64,000 nucleotides of DNA from Paenibacillus sp. J23TS9 (GTDB lineage: Bacteria > Bacillota > Bacilli > Paenibacillales > Paenibacillaceae): contig NZ_BOSG01000001.1 of the NCBI RefSeq assembly GCF_018403225.1, forward strand, positions 992,001 to 1,056,000, written 5' to 3'. Positions within the stretch are counted from its first letter, which is position 1, and each line of letters starts with the position of its first letter. Shown here in pieces: positions 17,516 to 24,822 of the stretch. A program made the translations under genes and the position numbers. The notes below the pieces were generated by a model. It made no database searches, had not been told where the DNA came from, and saw only the letters and a list, made by a program, of their open reading frames with translations.

Positions 17516-17633
17516 TATTTGTAGGAGATGGGGGGGAGTATATTTTATAAAGATGTTAGACGCCCACAAAACGCCCACATTTATTTAAAATCAACTCCTG
17601 CATTATAATTATGATACTTCCAATTTATTTTTT

Positions 17634-17963
17634 TCAAACATTATTTTCGTCGGCTTGTTTTTCGGCTTCTCTAATTATTAGATATATGGCTAATACAATT
17701 AAAGAAATAATCAGAATTTCGATGCACAACTTTTCAGAATTCAAATTGTAAATCAGATTATAGCCATTGTAATCACGGTTTACATCCATACTACTCCATA
17801 TTGGTGCAACAAGCGCTCGTTCATACTCTTTATTTGGTCCCCAAAAGGTGTAGAACGGAACATTACAAATACCAAAAATAAACAATAAGAAAGCATAAAC
17901 AAAAAAGAGGGTAATTCGACAGTAAGAGAAAAACTTATAACTTACTCGTATTGTATTTTTCAA
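17634..17963 (-). CDS. Small membrane protein of unknown function
   Basis: I do not recognise this protein. It has about 109 residues with two hydrophobic helices, one near the N-terminus (FFSYCRITLFFVYAFLLFIFGIC) and one near the C-terminus (CIEILIISLIVLAIYLII), flanking a polar 45-residue segment. The tail is charged (REAEKQADENN). I place the start at TTG 17963, since GAGGTG lies 6 nt upstream; the GTG at 17972 is part of that site. It lies downstream of, and on the same strand as, a secreted protein, separated by a hairpin, so an immunity or helper role is possible but unproven. It is AT-rich. Confidence 0.55.
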   Translation of the reverse strand: MKNTIRVSYKFFSYCRITLFFVYAFLLFIFGICNVPFYTFWGPNKEYERALVAPIWSSMDVNRDYNGYNLIYNLNSEKLCIEILIISLIVLAIYLIIREAEKQADENNV

Positions 17964-18014
17964 ACTATTCACCTCAAAGTTGATAATTTAGTAATGAAAG
18001 TAGGTTGTAGCTTA

Positions 18015-18044
18015 AAGAGTTGCAATCATACGATTGCAACTCTT
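18015..18044 (-). terminator. Perfect 13-bp hairpin after the secreted protein gene
   Basis: AAGAGTTGCAATC and its exact reverse complement are separated by a 4-nt loop, 10 bp after the stop codon of the secreted protein (minus strand). The T-tail is weak (TTTAAG), so some read-through into the downstream membrane protein gene is likely. Confidence 0.7.
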
Positions 18045-18053
18045 AATGCTAAT

Positions 18054-18902
18054 TTAATATGGCATAGACGCAGGCGGTATCGGTGAGCTTGCAGTTGAAC
18101 TATGTGCGCTATTAGTTCTTGTCCAATAATCATTCGTTTTAGTTAAGAGAGTTCTATTCTCTCCAGAATTAGGGGTTTCATAGAGATGATAACCAGCATC
18201 ATCAATATATTCATACTTCCATGTTCCTTGATAGATCTTTTTATTCCAGTAAATATAAGGTCTTGTTGCCCAGTAAGTCCACGCATCTACAGTAACGCCA
18301 GTTGACTTAGAAGCGGTTTGCGAAGCGCCATAAGAAGCTTGAAAACCAAATTTTGCTTTAATGTTAATGTCGCCCGAAAATCCAAGGGATTCATTAATCG
18401 TGGAACTTGTTGTTGTTGAAATAGTAACCGGAATAGTAGATCTGTAATTATCCTCTGCTAACCAAACTATTGCGTAAGTATACCAGTTACCATCATAAGT
18501 CAAAACAGGTGATTTACCTGGTGCCCAGTCATTATATAATACAGTATACACAAATGGAGTTATCTCACCATTTGTCTTTTTAAGTGTAGTAGTATTGATG
18601 CTATCAACTTTAGCAATAATTGCATCGATTTCGTTTGATCCAATCGACTGTTTGGATAGTTCATTTTTAAGCTTAGTTTTATCAATCGTATTTGATTTCT
18701 TATCAACAATTTCATCCATCGGAATATCGATTTTGGGTGCAACTGATGGAGCCGAGAATGTTTTTACTGAATTTGATTCTTCAATTGAGACTTGCTTTTG
18801 AGAAGAAGATTGTTCGTTTGCTTCAGCAGCAAACGAACTTGATAATGGGACAAGAAGAAAAGTGGCTGATAATAAGAATGTTGCAAATTTTTTTAGTTTC
18901 AT
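18054..18902 (-). CDS. Secreted protein with Ser/Thr-rich beta-strand region (possible pore-forming-type protein)
   Basis: This 282-residue precursor has a clear Sec signal (MKLKKFATFLLSATFLLVPL, then SSSFAA). A polar linker of about 100 residues follows, then a C-terminal domain rich in Trp, Tyr, Ser and Thr. About residues 162-215 alternate polar and hydrophobic residues (TISTTTSSTINES, GFSGDINIKAKFGFQASYGAS, TASKSTGVTVDAW), a pattern reminiscent of the insertion strands of aerolysin/ETX-MTX2 toxins. I did not identify a named family. The start is ATG 18902 because GGAGG lies just upstream; ATG 18914 overlaps that site. The AT-rich upstream tract presumably holds the promoter. Confidence 0.6.
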   Translation of the reverse strand: MKLKKFATFLLSATFLLVPLSSSFAAEANEQSSSQKQVSIEESNSVKTFSAPSVAPKIDIPMDEIVDKKSNTIDKTKLKNELSKQSIGSNEIDAIIAKVDSINTTTLKKTNGEITPFVYTVLYNDWAPGKSPVLTYDGNWYTYAIVWLAEDNYRSTIPVTISTTTSSTINESLGFSGDINIKAKFGFQASYGASQTASKSTGVTVDAWTYWATRPYIYWNKKIYQGTWKYEYIDDAGYHLYETPNSGENRTLLTKTNDYWTRTNSAHSSTASSPIPPASMPY

Positions 18903-19506
18903 TTTTACCTCCATTAGTTATTAGATTAGTGGTTCTTCAAATGCAAATTTCAAATCCGATTTTTATGTAATTTGTCTCGGTGCGATTTCGTACAACAAAA
19001 TAATGTGTCTACACCAAAAAATCTCCCCTCCTTTATTAATTTTTACTGTTACGATATATAAAACAATTTAAATATACAAAAGTTACATATAAATATATTT
19101 TTTATAAAATATGTAATTATAAAGATTATATAGTGGAGAAATGGAGTTGTGCCAAAATGTTGAGTCTTGAGTTCCGGAGGAATTATAAATCAATACTGTA
19201 ATTTCGACAACTGGTGGCTTAGACTTTTAAAGGTTCTGATCCCTGTCTCACAAATGGGGGTCAGTCCTCAAGGCGTGAGGTTTTTTTAAATATGGAGGGC
19301 ATTTTAAAGGGATTATCGGCTTTGGAAGGAGTGCCCCCAAGATTGCCACCCATTTTATATTTACGATGAGACAACAAAGCCAGAAAAAGGGAACCTAAGA
19401 TGCCTGAACGTGACAGCTAATGGGTTTGCGTCATGCAATCAATGTATATTCTAGTATTTGAAACTTTTACCTTACGCGCATCGTATAGATGGTGGAGGCG
19501 ATACAT
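18903..19506. other. Intergenic region with AT-rich tract; no gene recognised
   Basis: No convincing gene was found. 19040-19135 is extremely AT-rich. A small hairpin CCTCA/TGAGG (19266-19280) is followed by seven T residues and looks like an orphan plus-strand terminator. Short open stretches nearby lack start signals, consistent with decayed sequence. Confidence 0.4.
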
Positions 19507-19650
19507 ATGAAATTAAATCAGAAAATAGGTTTATCACTGATGGGCTAACACTTGCACTTGTTTATCTACGGTTGCTGATGCTGTTGCTTCAGTCGTAATT
19601 GACACCAAGCTTATCCCCAGGAGTCCTGCTGGAAGAGTCTTTTTTTGAAA
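19507..19650 (+). pseudogene. Remnant of a small secreted protein gene
   Basis: TGGAGG (19493-19498) is correctly spaced 8 nt before ATG 19507, which opens MKLNQKIGLSLMG and then stops. Two frame changes restore a signal-peptide-like continuation: LTLAL in one frame, then STVADAVASVVIDTKLIP in another. This reads as a Sec signal with an alanine-rich cleavage region, followed by a short beta-rich start like that of copper-amine-oxidase-N-type surface proteins. The family guess is weak; the presence of a good ribosome site and multiple frameshifts is directly visible. Confidence 0.4.
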
Positions 19651-19787
19651 ACATTTTGTGAATAACAAAATAAAATGCAGATGTTTTACAATCCGCTCAT
19701 TTGTTGGACCCGTGCTGATGGTTTATCTTGAGACGTGGATTGAACCATTATTTAATTGCCTTATTGCCCTTCCGCAAGCTCGGTGCA

Positions 19788-19805
19788 TTCCATAAGATAT
19801 GATGT
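19788..19805 (+). promoter_or_regulatory. Shared upstream box of YjcZ-type gene 1 (sigma-K-like -10)
   Basis: An 18-bp sequence containing CATAAGATA is identical to the box at 26849-26866 before the second YjcZ gene. It fits the CATANNNTA -10 pattern of mother-cell sigma-K promoters. No clear AC -35 is seen at the right distance here. Confidence 0.5.
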
Positions 19806-19831
19806 ACTCTAAATTAAAGGAGGGCGCACTC

Positions 19832-19942
19832 ATGAGTGAAGTTGTTGGAGGAGTAGGTTATGGAGGTTTAGGCACAAGTACTGCAGCTATCCTTGTTCTG
19901 TTCATTTTGCTGGTTATCATAACTAAATCTTTCTTTTTCTAA
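19832..19942 (+). CDS. YjcZ-type sporulation peptide 1
   Basis: This 36-residue peptide begins MSEVVGGVGYGG and continues as one hydrophobic helix (TAAILVLFILLVIITKSFFF). It matches the YjcZ/SscA-type small sporulation proteins: a Gly-rich head followed by a membrane helix with the FILLVII core. It has a strong AAAGGAGGG site, and a terminator hairpin follows. The close paralogue at 26893 shares both the coding core and the upstream 18-bp box. A role in spore assembly in the mother cell is inferred from family and promoter type. Confidence 0.85.
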   Translation: MSEVVGGVGYGGLGTSTAAILVLFILLVIITKSFFF

Positions 19943-19956
19943 GATTAGGACATCTA

Positions 19957-19990
19957 AGACCTGCTGGCTTTGAGCTGGCAGGGTCTTTTT
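19957..19990 (+). terminator. Terminator after YjcZ gene 1
   Basis: The hairpin GACCTGC...GCAGGGTC, with an inner TGGC region, is followed by TTTTTG. Confidence 0.7.
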
Positions 19991-20029
19991 GTATTACGGG
20001 ATCAGTAAATATTTTGGTTTATAGGAGTA

Positions 20030-20266
20030 TCATGAGGCTTCATGATCCATCCATTGACGAACACGCACGGCGTTTTCAGGTTCGCTGCTGGCAGTCAATT
20101 CGAGTAAAGACCGCTTCCGGATGATCATTATCCAATACACTGAAGTACATAACGACGCCATGAGAAGCAGAATTATTTGAAGGTAATAGCATATTGATCC
20201 TACTTCGAGAAATCTTTTTTTGGGTAGGGGTATACGCCCAATTACCACAAGATATCTTATGTTCAA
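20030..20266 (-). CDS. Doubtful small membrane protein frame
   Basis: This 78-residue frame starts with TTG and no visible ribosome site. It has one hydrophobic helix (YYLQIILLLMASLCTSVYWIMII) followed by RKR and an amphipathic tail ending NAVRVRQWMDHEAS. The helix plus positive-inside arrangement looks protein-like, but the lack of start signals means it may be a remnant. No family recognised. Confidence 0.25.
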   Translation of the reverse strand: MNIRYLVVIGRIPLPKKRFLEVGSICYYLQIILLLMASLCTSVYWIMIIRKRSLLELTASSEPENAVRVRQWMDHEAS

Positions 20267-20488
20267 TTACTTACTTGAAGAATTTGATTCTTGGATCATA
20301 AATAGTAAGGGTGCTTTTTAAGCTAACGGGTCAGAATAGTTGAAAATATCCCATTAAGATCTCGATGGTATGATGATTCCTTGATTGGACCGAATATGGG
20401 TTCCGCGAATATGAGAGCAACATTTCGTTATTCACCTCATGTTATAACTATCGTGTACTTATTTGACACAGATAGGAGATTAAAAATC

Positions 20489-21253
20489 ATGACTAGATTA
20501 AAAGGAAAAGTTGCTTTAGTTACGGGTGCAAGCCGGGGGATTGGACGTGCCATTGCGACTCGTTTAGCACAAGAAGGGGCATTAGTAGCCGTTCATTATG
20601 GCACGAATCGAAGCGCTGCCGAAGAAGTCGTACAAGATATTGAGCAGAACGGAGGAACTGCATTCACGATTGGTACAAAACTTGGTTCTTTAGAAAGCAT
20701 ACAGACATTTTATAAGACTTTGGATGATTTGTTGAAAGAGCGTACAGGTGACACGCACTTCGATATACTAGTGAACAACGCAGGGATCGGCCTGACAACC
20801 CTAATTGAAGATACTACGGAAGAGGCATACGATGAGATCATGAAGATAAATGTAAAGATGCCATTTTTCCTGATTCAACAAGCTTTGCCACATTTACGAG
20901 ACGAAGGTCGAATTATTAACTTGTCGTCCGCTGTCACAAGAATTTCCCTGCCTATTATTCCTGCATACAGTATGACCAAAGGGGCAATCAATACACTAAC
21001 ACTCACTTTATCCAGCCAACTCGGCTCACGTGGAATTACGATCAATGCCATCCAACCTGGATTTGTTGCCACGGATATGAATGCCGCAATGCTGCAAGAT
21101 CCTGCTTCAAAAAAATATGGTGCTGATTTTTCGATCTTTGGAAGATGGGGGCAACCAGAGGATGTCGCGGATATAGCTGCTTTTCTAGCTTCTTCCGACA
21201 GCCGCTGGATAACCGGGCAATTGATCGATGCCAGTGGAGGCTCTCATTTGTAA
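20489..21253 (+). CDS. SDR-family NAD(P)-dependent oxidoreductase
   Basis: This 254-residue classical short-chain dehydrogenase has the cofactor motif TGASRGIG near residues 13-20, NNAG at about residue 94, the catalytic Ser in NLSSAVTRIS and Tyr/Lys in AYSMTKGAINT, and the PG motif IQPGFVATDMN. Substrate cannot be told; relatives include 3-oxoacyl-ACP reductase-like and xenobiotic reductases. I take ATG 20489, preceded by GATAGGAG, giving the usual family length; the frame is open for 36 codons upstream but without a start signal. It stands alone between spacers and ends before a weak hairpin. Confidence 0.9.
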   Translation: MTRLKGKVALVTGASRGIGRAIATRLAQEGALVAVHYGTNRSAAEEVVQDIEQNGGTAFTIGTKLGSLESIQTFYKTLDDLLKERTGDTHFDILVNNAGIGLTTLIEDTTEEAYDEIMKINVKMPFFLIQQALPHLRDEGRIINLSSAVTRISLPIIPAYSMTKGAINTLTLTLSSQLGSRGITINAIQPGFVATDMNAAMLQDPASKKYGADFSIFGRWGQPEDVADIAAFLASSDSRWITGQLIDASGGSHL

Positions 21254-21305
21254 ACCCGGAAAAGTGGGGTAAACCGCCGATACGCTAATTAAATAGATTA
21301 AAATT

Positions 21306-21360
21306 AAAACCTTCCATGAGAAGTGAAACTAGATATAATAGCTCTTTTGGGAGGTTTTTT
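21306..21360 (+). terminator. Probable terminator after the SDR gene
   Basis: AAAACCTTCC and GGGAGGTTTT (one mismatch) enclose a 33-nt loop and end in a T run. The large loop lowers confidence. Confidence 0.45.
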
Positions 21361-21378
21361 ATGATTTGAAAATGAGTT

Positions 21379-21650
21379 ATGGCGATTGTCGAAGCTGTCA
21401 AACGTATCCAGGGCTTAAGTCCGAGTACATTGAAAGCCTATGCTCTGCAGCTCAAGATGCTTCTAAAGAGAACTAGGAGATCTGGAAAATGAAAAATCGT
21501 ATTTTCTAAGTTTTTGATCGAGGAAGATGTCATTCACTTGAAAATCTCTTGTCGGTTCCAGTCCCTGGAGGAAAGAGCACGGCAGGAGTTACTCTATAGT
21601 GCCGGCCTGCCGGGTTGGAGACTAAGCTGCGCGGGGAACGCCGTATTAGA
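21379..21650 (+). pseudogene. Tyrosine recombinase (integrase) relic
   Basis: The frame beginning at ATG 21379 reads MAIVEAVKRIQGLSPSTLKA and on to a TGA at 21490. This is the SAM-like N-terminal domain of XerC/phage-type integrases (GLSPSTLKAYALQLK). After the stop the same frame continues with KFLIEEDVIHLKISC and then LEERARQELLYSAGLPG, which matches the start of the catalytic core around the first conserved Arg (normally LLYATGLRVSE). About 70 residues between the two blocks are missing, and the Arg box itself is degraded to GLPGW. It is a dead integrase that marks past insertion of mobile DNA. Confidence 0.65.
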
Positions 21651-21652
21651 TA

Positions 21653-22465
21653 CTATAGTTTTCTTGCCTTGATTACAAAAGTTACAGGAAGCATCTTAGC
21701 TTTTTTTGCAAAATCGCTGTTATCGCCCCGCGATGGCAACATTTCATCATCAGATTGCTCAATCATTTGCTCAATGACAAATCCCGCTTTGGAGAGCGCA
21801 TTTACATAGGTTGATAGTTTGCGGTCCGATAATGTTAGCGTACTTTCGTCAAGAGACACCGAATACCAAGATTCATCGAAATAACATTTTTTGAATTGAA
21901 GCATATTATTTTCTGCAACAACACATTTGTGTATAGGGTGAGACCAACTGAAAATAAATACGCCGTCTTTTTTTAGGTACGAAGCAATTCGGCAAAAAGT
22001 ACTCTCAAGGTCGGTTGTCCAGCCTATGGCATAAATCGAATAAACAAAGTCAAAATAATCCTCTGGTATGCCACATTTTTCTTCCATGGGGGAACAGACT
22101 AATTTTGCTGAGAGACCGCACGCCGTCAAAAGTTGACTTGTCTTTTCGATTTGGTTTTCCGAAATATCCATTCCCCATAGTTCAGATGCATTGCGTTCCC
22201 CTTGATATTTCAACGATTGACCGCTTCCACAGCCTATCTCCAGCATCTTTTTTCCTGAGACATCGCCAAAAAGCTGGCATTTTTCTTCAGAGACAAATGC
22301 ACCATAGTAAGGAAGCGAGGTTGCTCCCAAGATTTCATTTCCTTTTGTGTCCCAAAAGATGCTGTTCGTTTGATGAATAGAATTCTTATCCATGTCGACC
22401 GTAATGGCTCTGCCAACCTCGCCGCCGCCTATAATGTTTGTTCTATAAACAGAACTCTTGTCCAT
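21653..22465 (-). CDS. Class I SAM-dependent methyltransferase (UbiE/type 11 group)
   Basis: This protein of about 270 residues has the SAM-binding motif MLEIGCGSGQSLKY and the downstream motifs LWGMDISENQIEK, FDFVYSIYAIGWTTDLESTF and LKKDGVFIFSWSHP, typical of small-molecule methyltransferases. ATG 22465 has GGGAGGG just upstream. The N-terminus is odd: MDKSSVYRTN is followed 20 residues later by the near copy MDKNSIHQTN, so the first codons seem duplicated with an inserted Gly/Val-rich stretch. A start at the second Met would give the standard family length. Substrate unknown. Confidence 0.8.
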   Translation of the reverse strand: MDKSSVYRTNIIGGGEVGRAITVDMDKNSIHQTNSIFWDTKGNEILGATSLPYYGAFVSEEKCQLFGDVSGKKMLEIGCGSGQSLKYQGERNASELWGMDISENQIEKTSQLLTACGLSAKLVCSPMEEKCGIPEDYFDFVYSIYAIGWTTDLESTFCRIASYLKKDGVFIFSWSHPIHKCVVAENNMLQFKKCYFDESWYSVSLDESTLTLSDRKLSTYVNALSKAGFVIEQMIEQSDDEMLPSRGDNSDFAKKAKMLPVTFVIKARKL

Positions 22466-22839
22466 GCCGACGCCCTCCCTAAAAATAAAAAATATAAGCC
22501 TGACGTAGATCCCGACTTGCCTGTTATCCCAGTAACACGTATCGAACACGATCACGCTGCCCAATTGATGCCAAAATAATGTACCATTTTTCTATGAACA
22601 AATCCACCTAAAATATTCCATGCGGCGTACGTTTGATCTCCCAGATAGACCGCCTCATCATATGACAATGGTAACGACCTGCGGCATGATATCATTCAAA
22701 AAAAGCTGGTGAAATTACTGGTTATGCGCATTGAAAAGACTGAATATAAATGTCGAGTTCAACTTGCTGTGTGGACTATTCATTAATGAAAGCGGGCAGA
22801 TTAGTTGAAAATTAAAAATCTGTGTCAGGGCAAACGCTG
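22466..22839. other. Intergenic region, no gene seen
   Basis: Nothing coding is supported here. The left part resembles the region just inside the methyltransferase start, with Gly/Ala-coding stretches read on either strand, and may be rearranged sequence. The right part leads into the padR promoter. Confidence 0.35.
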
Positions 22840-22868
22840 TTGACAAACCAACTACTGCGTGTTACTTT
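22840..22868 (+). promoter_or_regulatory. Promoter of the padR-ABC operon with overlapping inverted repeat
   Basis: TTGACA and TACTTT are 17 bp apart. The sequence CCAACTAC and, 13 bp on, GTAGTGG form an inverted repeat covering spacer and -10, a plausible operator for the PadR protein encoded directly downstream. Confidence 0.6.
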
Positions 22869-22923
22869 GTAGTGGTAGTAAGTAATACTTCATACCAGTC
22901 ATACAGAATAGCAAGGAGTGATT

Positions 22924-23253
22924 GTGCTGGAAAATCTAACGGAAATGCTCAAAGGGGCGCTTGAGGGCTGCGTCCTTGAAATTATAAGCCGCAAAGAAAC
23001 CTACGGCTACGAAATTACGCGGCGGCTGAACGCCCTCGGCTTTACAGATGTTGTGGAGGGAACGGTGTACACCATCCTGATCCGGCTTGAAAAAAACAAG
23101 TTGGTGGAGATCACCAAGAAACCCTCCGACATGGGACCGCCGCGAAAGTTTTTCGCGATTAACGACGCGGGGCGCGAGGAGCTGCGGAGGTTCTGGGAAA
23201 AATGGGAGTTCGTATCATCAAAAATCAATGAGTTAAAGGAGAGAACAGAATGA
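22924..23253 (+). CDS. PadR-family transcriptional regulator
   Basis: This 109-residue winged-helix protein has the PadR core: ALEGCVLEIISRKETYGYEITRRL, VVEGTVYTILIRLEKNKLVE and PPRKFFAINDAGREEL. PadR proteins often repress a linked exporter and release DNA on binding a toxic compound. The start is GTG 22924, 5 nt after AAGGAG; the GTG at 22918 lies inside that site. It overlaps the next gene by 4 bp (ATGA). It heads a five-gene operon with two DUF1048 proteins and an ABC exporter, and codon use is richer in GCG and CGG than neighbouring genes, suggesting transfer. Confidence 0.93.
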   Translation: MLENLTEMLKGALEGCVLEIISRKETYGYEITRRLNALGFTDVVEGTVYTILIRLEKNKLVEITKKPSDMGPPRKFFAINDAGREELRRFWEKWEFVSSKINELKERTE

Positions 23254-23597
23254 ATTTTTGGGAAAAAATCACCGGCAGCGACATGACGAAAGAAATGAAA
23301 GCTTTTGAATCGCGAGCCAAAAAGCTTCCGGCTGATTATCAAGCGGCATGGGGAAAAATTAATACCAATCTTTGGCCGCATTCAGATTTTTCCGGTCGTA
23401 ACCTCATGCCAATTCTTGATGGTGTGCTTGGACTGCTCGAAGAAACGGCGGCGGACGGTCAGAGTGTCCAAGAGGTTTTGGGTGACGATATCAAAGGCTT
23501 CTGTTCAGCGCTGGCCGGCGAAGAAGGGGCAAAGTCTTTTCGCGACAAGTGGCGCGAGCAGCTCAACAATAATATCGCTAAAAAATTAGGTAAATAG
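23250..23597 (+). CDS. DUF1048 family protein 1
   Basis: This 115-residue soluble helical protein matches the DUF1048 family: MKAFESRAKKLPADYQAAWGKI, LLEETAADGQSVQEVLGDDIKGFCSALAGE. Function is unknown, but the family nearly always follows a PadR regulator and precedes ABC-2 exporters. It overlaps padR by 4 bp. Its TAG stop (23595-23597) lies within the left inverted repeat of the element at 23594-23680, so that element may have replaced the original end; the protein still looks near full length (ending KKLGK). Confidence 0.88.
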   Translation: MNFWEKITGSDMTKEMKAFESRAKKLPADYQAAWGKINTNLWPHSDFSGRNLMPILDGVLGLLEETAADGQSVQEVLGDDIKGFCSALAGEEGAKSFRDKWREQLNNNIAKKLGK

Positions 23598-23680
23598 AAT
23601 GAACTAAAGTTTTGATTTGAAATCCCTGTCGCAACGGCTCCAAATGGCCTTAAAACATTAGTTTCTTAAGTTCATTCTAT
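23594..23680. repeat. 87-bp inverted-repeat element (MITE-like or long hairpin)
   Basis: ATAGAATGAACTAAAG at the left and CTTAAGTTCATTCTAT at the right are inverted repeats with a single mismatch. Further inside, CTAAAGTTTTGA pairs with TTAAAACATTAG, so the whole element can fold into one long hairpin. The ends can be read as TA-flanked (TA-GAATGAACT...AGTTCATTC-TA), as in mariner/IS630-type MITEs. It carries no gene and separates the two DUF1048 genes. Confidence 0.6.
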
Positions 23681-23697
23681 ATAAATAGGAGGATAAT

Positions 23698-24048
23698 ATG
23701 AGAATACAAGATATCATCGAAGGCAAAAAAGAGTGGAGAGCGCACGTGGCGCGTGTCAAAGCGCTCCCGCAAGATTACCAGATTGTTTATAAAGAGATTC
23801 AAAAGTATCTCTTTAAGGTCGGCCCTGTTGAACTAACCGAAGGTACGGGTTTGCTATCGGGGATTATCGATCTTTTTGAAGAGGGCGCGGCCTTGGGGAA
23901 AGGCGTGCTCGAAGTGACGGGCAGTGACGTAGCGGCTTTCTGCGACGATCTAATCAAAGATTCAAAAACTTACACTGACATCTATCAAGAATCCGTTGAC
24001 CAAAAAGTTTATAAGGCCATAAAAAAGGTTACGGATAAAACAAAGTAA
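23698..24048 (+). CDS. DUF1048 family protein 2
   Basis: This 116-residue paralogue of the preceding gene carries RVKALPQDYQIVYKEIQKYLF, IIDLFEEGAALGKGVLEVTGSDVAAFCDDL and a Lys-rich end. It has its own GGAGG site 8 nt before ATG 23698, placed just beyond the inverted-repeat element. Tandem DUF1048 genes in PadR-ABC operons suggest the two proteins work with the exporter or with the regulator; the mechanism is unknown. Confidence 0.88.
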   Translation: MRIQDIIEGKKEWRAHVARVKALPQDYQIVYKEIQKYLFKVGPVELTEGTGLLSGIIDLFEEGAALGKGVLEVTGSDVAAFCDDLIKDSKTYTDIYQESVDQKVYKAIKKVTDKTK

Positions 24049-24063
24049 AAGGGGGGTATCGGG

Positions 24064-24822
24064 ATGGAAAAAGCAATTGAAGCCAAAGGTCTGCGAAAAT
24101 CTTTCAAAGACACAGAAGTCCTAAAGGGCGTCGATTTTGAAGTGAAGCGAGGTGAGATTTTCGCCCTGCTTGGCTCCAACGGCGCGGGCAAGACGACGAT
24201 TGTTAGAATCCTCACCACGCTGCTCAAACAGGGCGGAGGCACCGCCACCGTAAACGGCTTTGACGTCGCGTCAAAGCCGGACTATGTGCGGCAGTCGATT
24301 AGTTTGACCGGACAATTTGCCGCGGTTGACGAGATATTGACCGGGCGGGAAAATCTGATCATGATTGCCAAGCTGCGGCATCTGGATCATCCTCGTCAAG
24401 TTGCGGACGATTTGCTGAAACGTTTCGGCTTAACTGACGCGGCCGACCGTAAGCCATCTACTTATTCGGGTGGTATGCGCCGTAGGCTCGACATCGCATT
24501 GAGCCTTGTGGGCAAACCGCAGATCATTTTCCTCGACGAGCCAACCACAGGGCTTGACCCCGAGGCACGTATCGAGGTTTGGAAGATTGTAAAGGAACTT
24601 GCCGACGGCGGCGCGACGATATTCCTGACCACCCAGTATTTGGAGGAAGCCGAGCAGCTTGCCGACCGCATTGCCATTCTGCACGAGGGCAGGATTATCG
24701 CCAGCGGCACGCTCGCGGAACTGAAAAAGCTGTTCCCATCCGCAAAGGTGGAGTATGTTGAAAAACAGCCGACATTGGAGGAAATATTCCTCGCAATCAT
24801 TGGTAAAAAGGAGGCCATGTAA
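24064..24822 (+). CDS. ABC-2 type exporter ATP-binding protein (DrrA-like)
   Basis: At 252 residues it has Walker A GSNGAGKTTIVRIL, signature YSGGMRRRLDIALSL, Walker B IIFLDEPTTGLDPEAR and a switch His replaced in context TTQYLEEAEQLADR. The Gln-Tyr-Leu-Glu-Glu-Ala motif is typical of daunorubicin-resistance-type (DrrA) export ATPases. It is immediately followed by its permease, with the start codon directly after this stop. It probably powers efflux of a drug or lipid-like compound sensed by PadR. Confidence 0.93.
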   Translation: MEKAIEAKGLRKSFKDTEVLKGVDFEVKRGEIFALLGSNGAGKTTIVRILTTLLKQGGGTATVNGFDVASKPDYVRQSISLTGQFAAVDEILTGRENLIMIAKLRHLDHPRQVADDLLKRFGLTDAADRKPSTYSGGMRRRLDIALSLVGKPQIIFLDEPTTGLDPEARIEVWKIVKELADGGATIFLTTQYLEEAEQLADRIAILHEGRIIASGTLAELKKLFPSAKVEYVEKQPTLEEIFLAIIGKKEAM

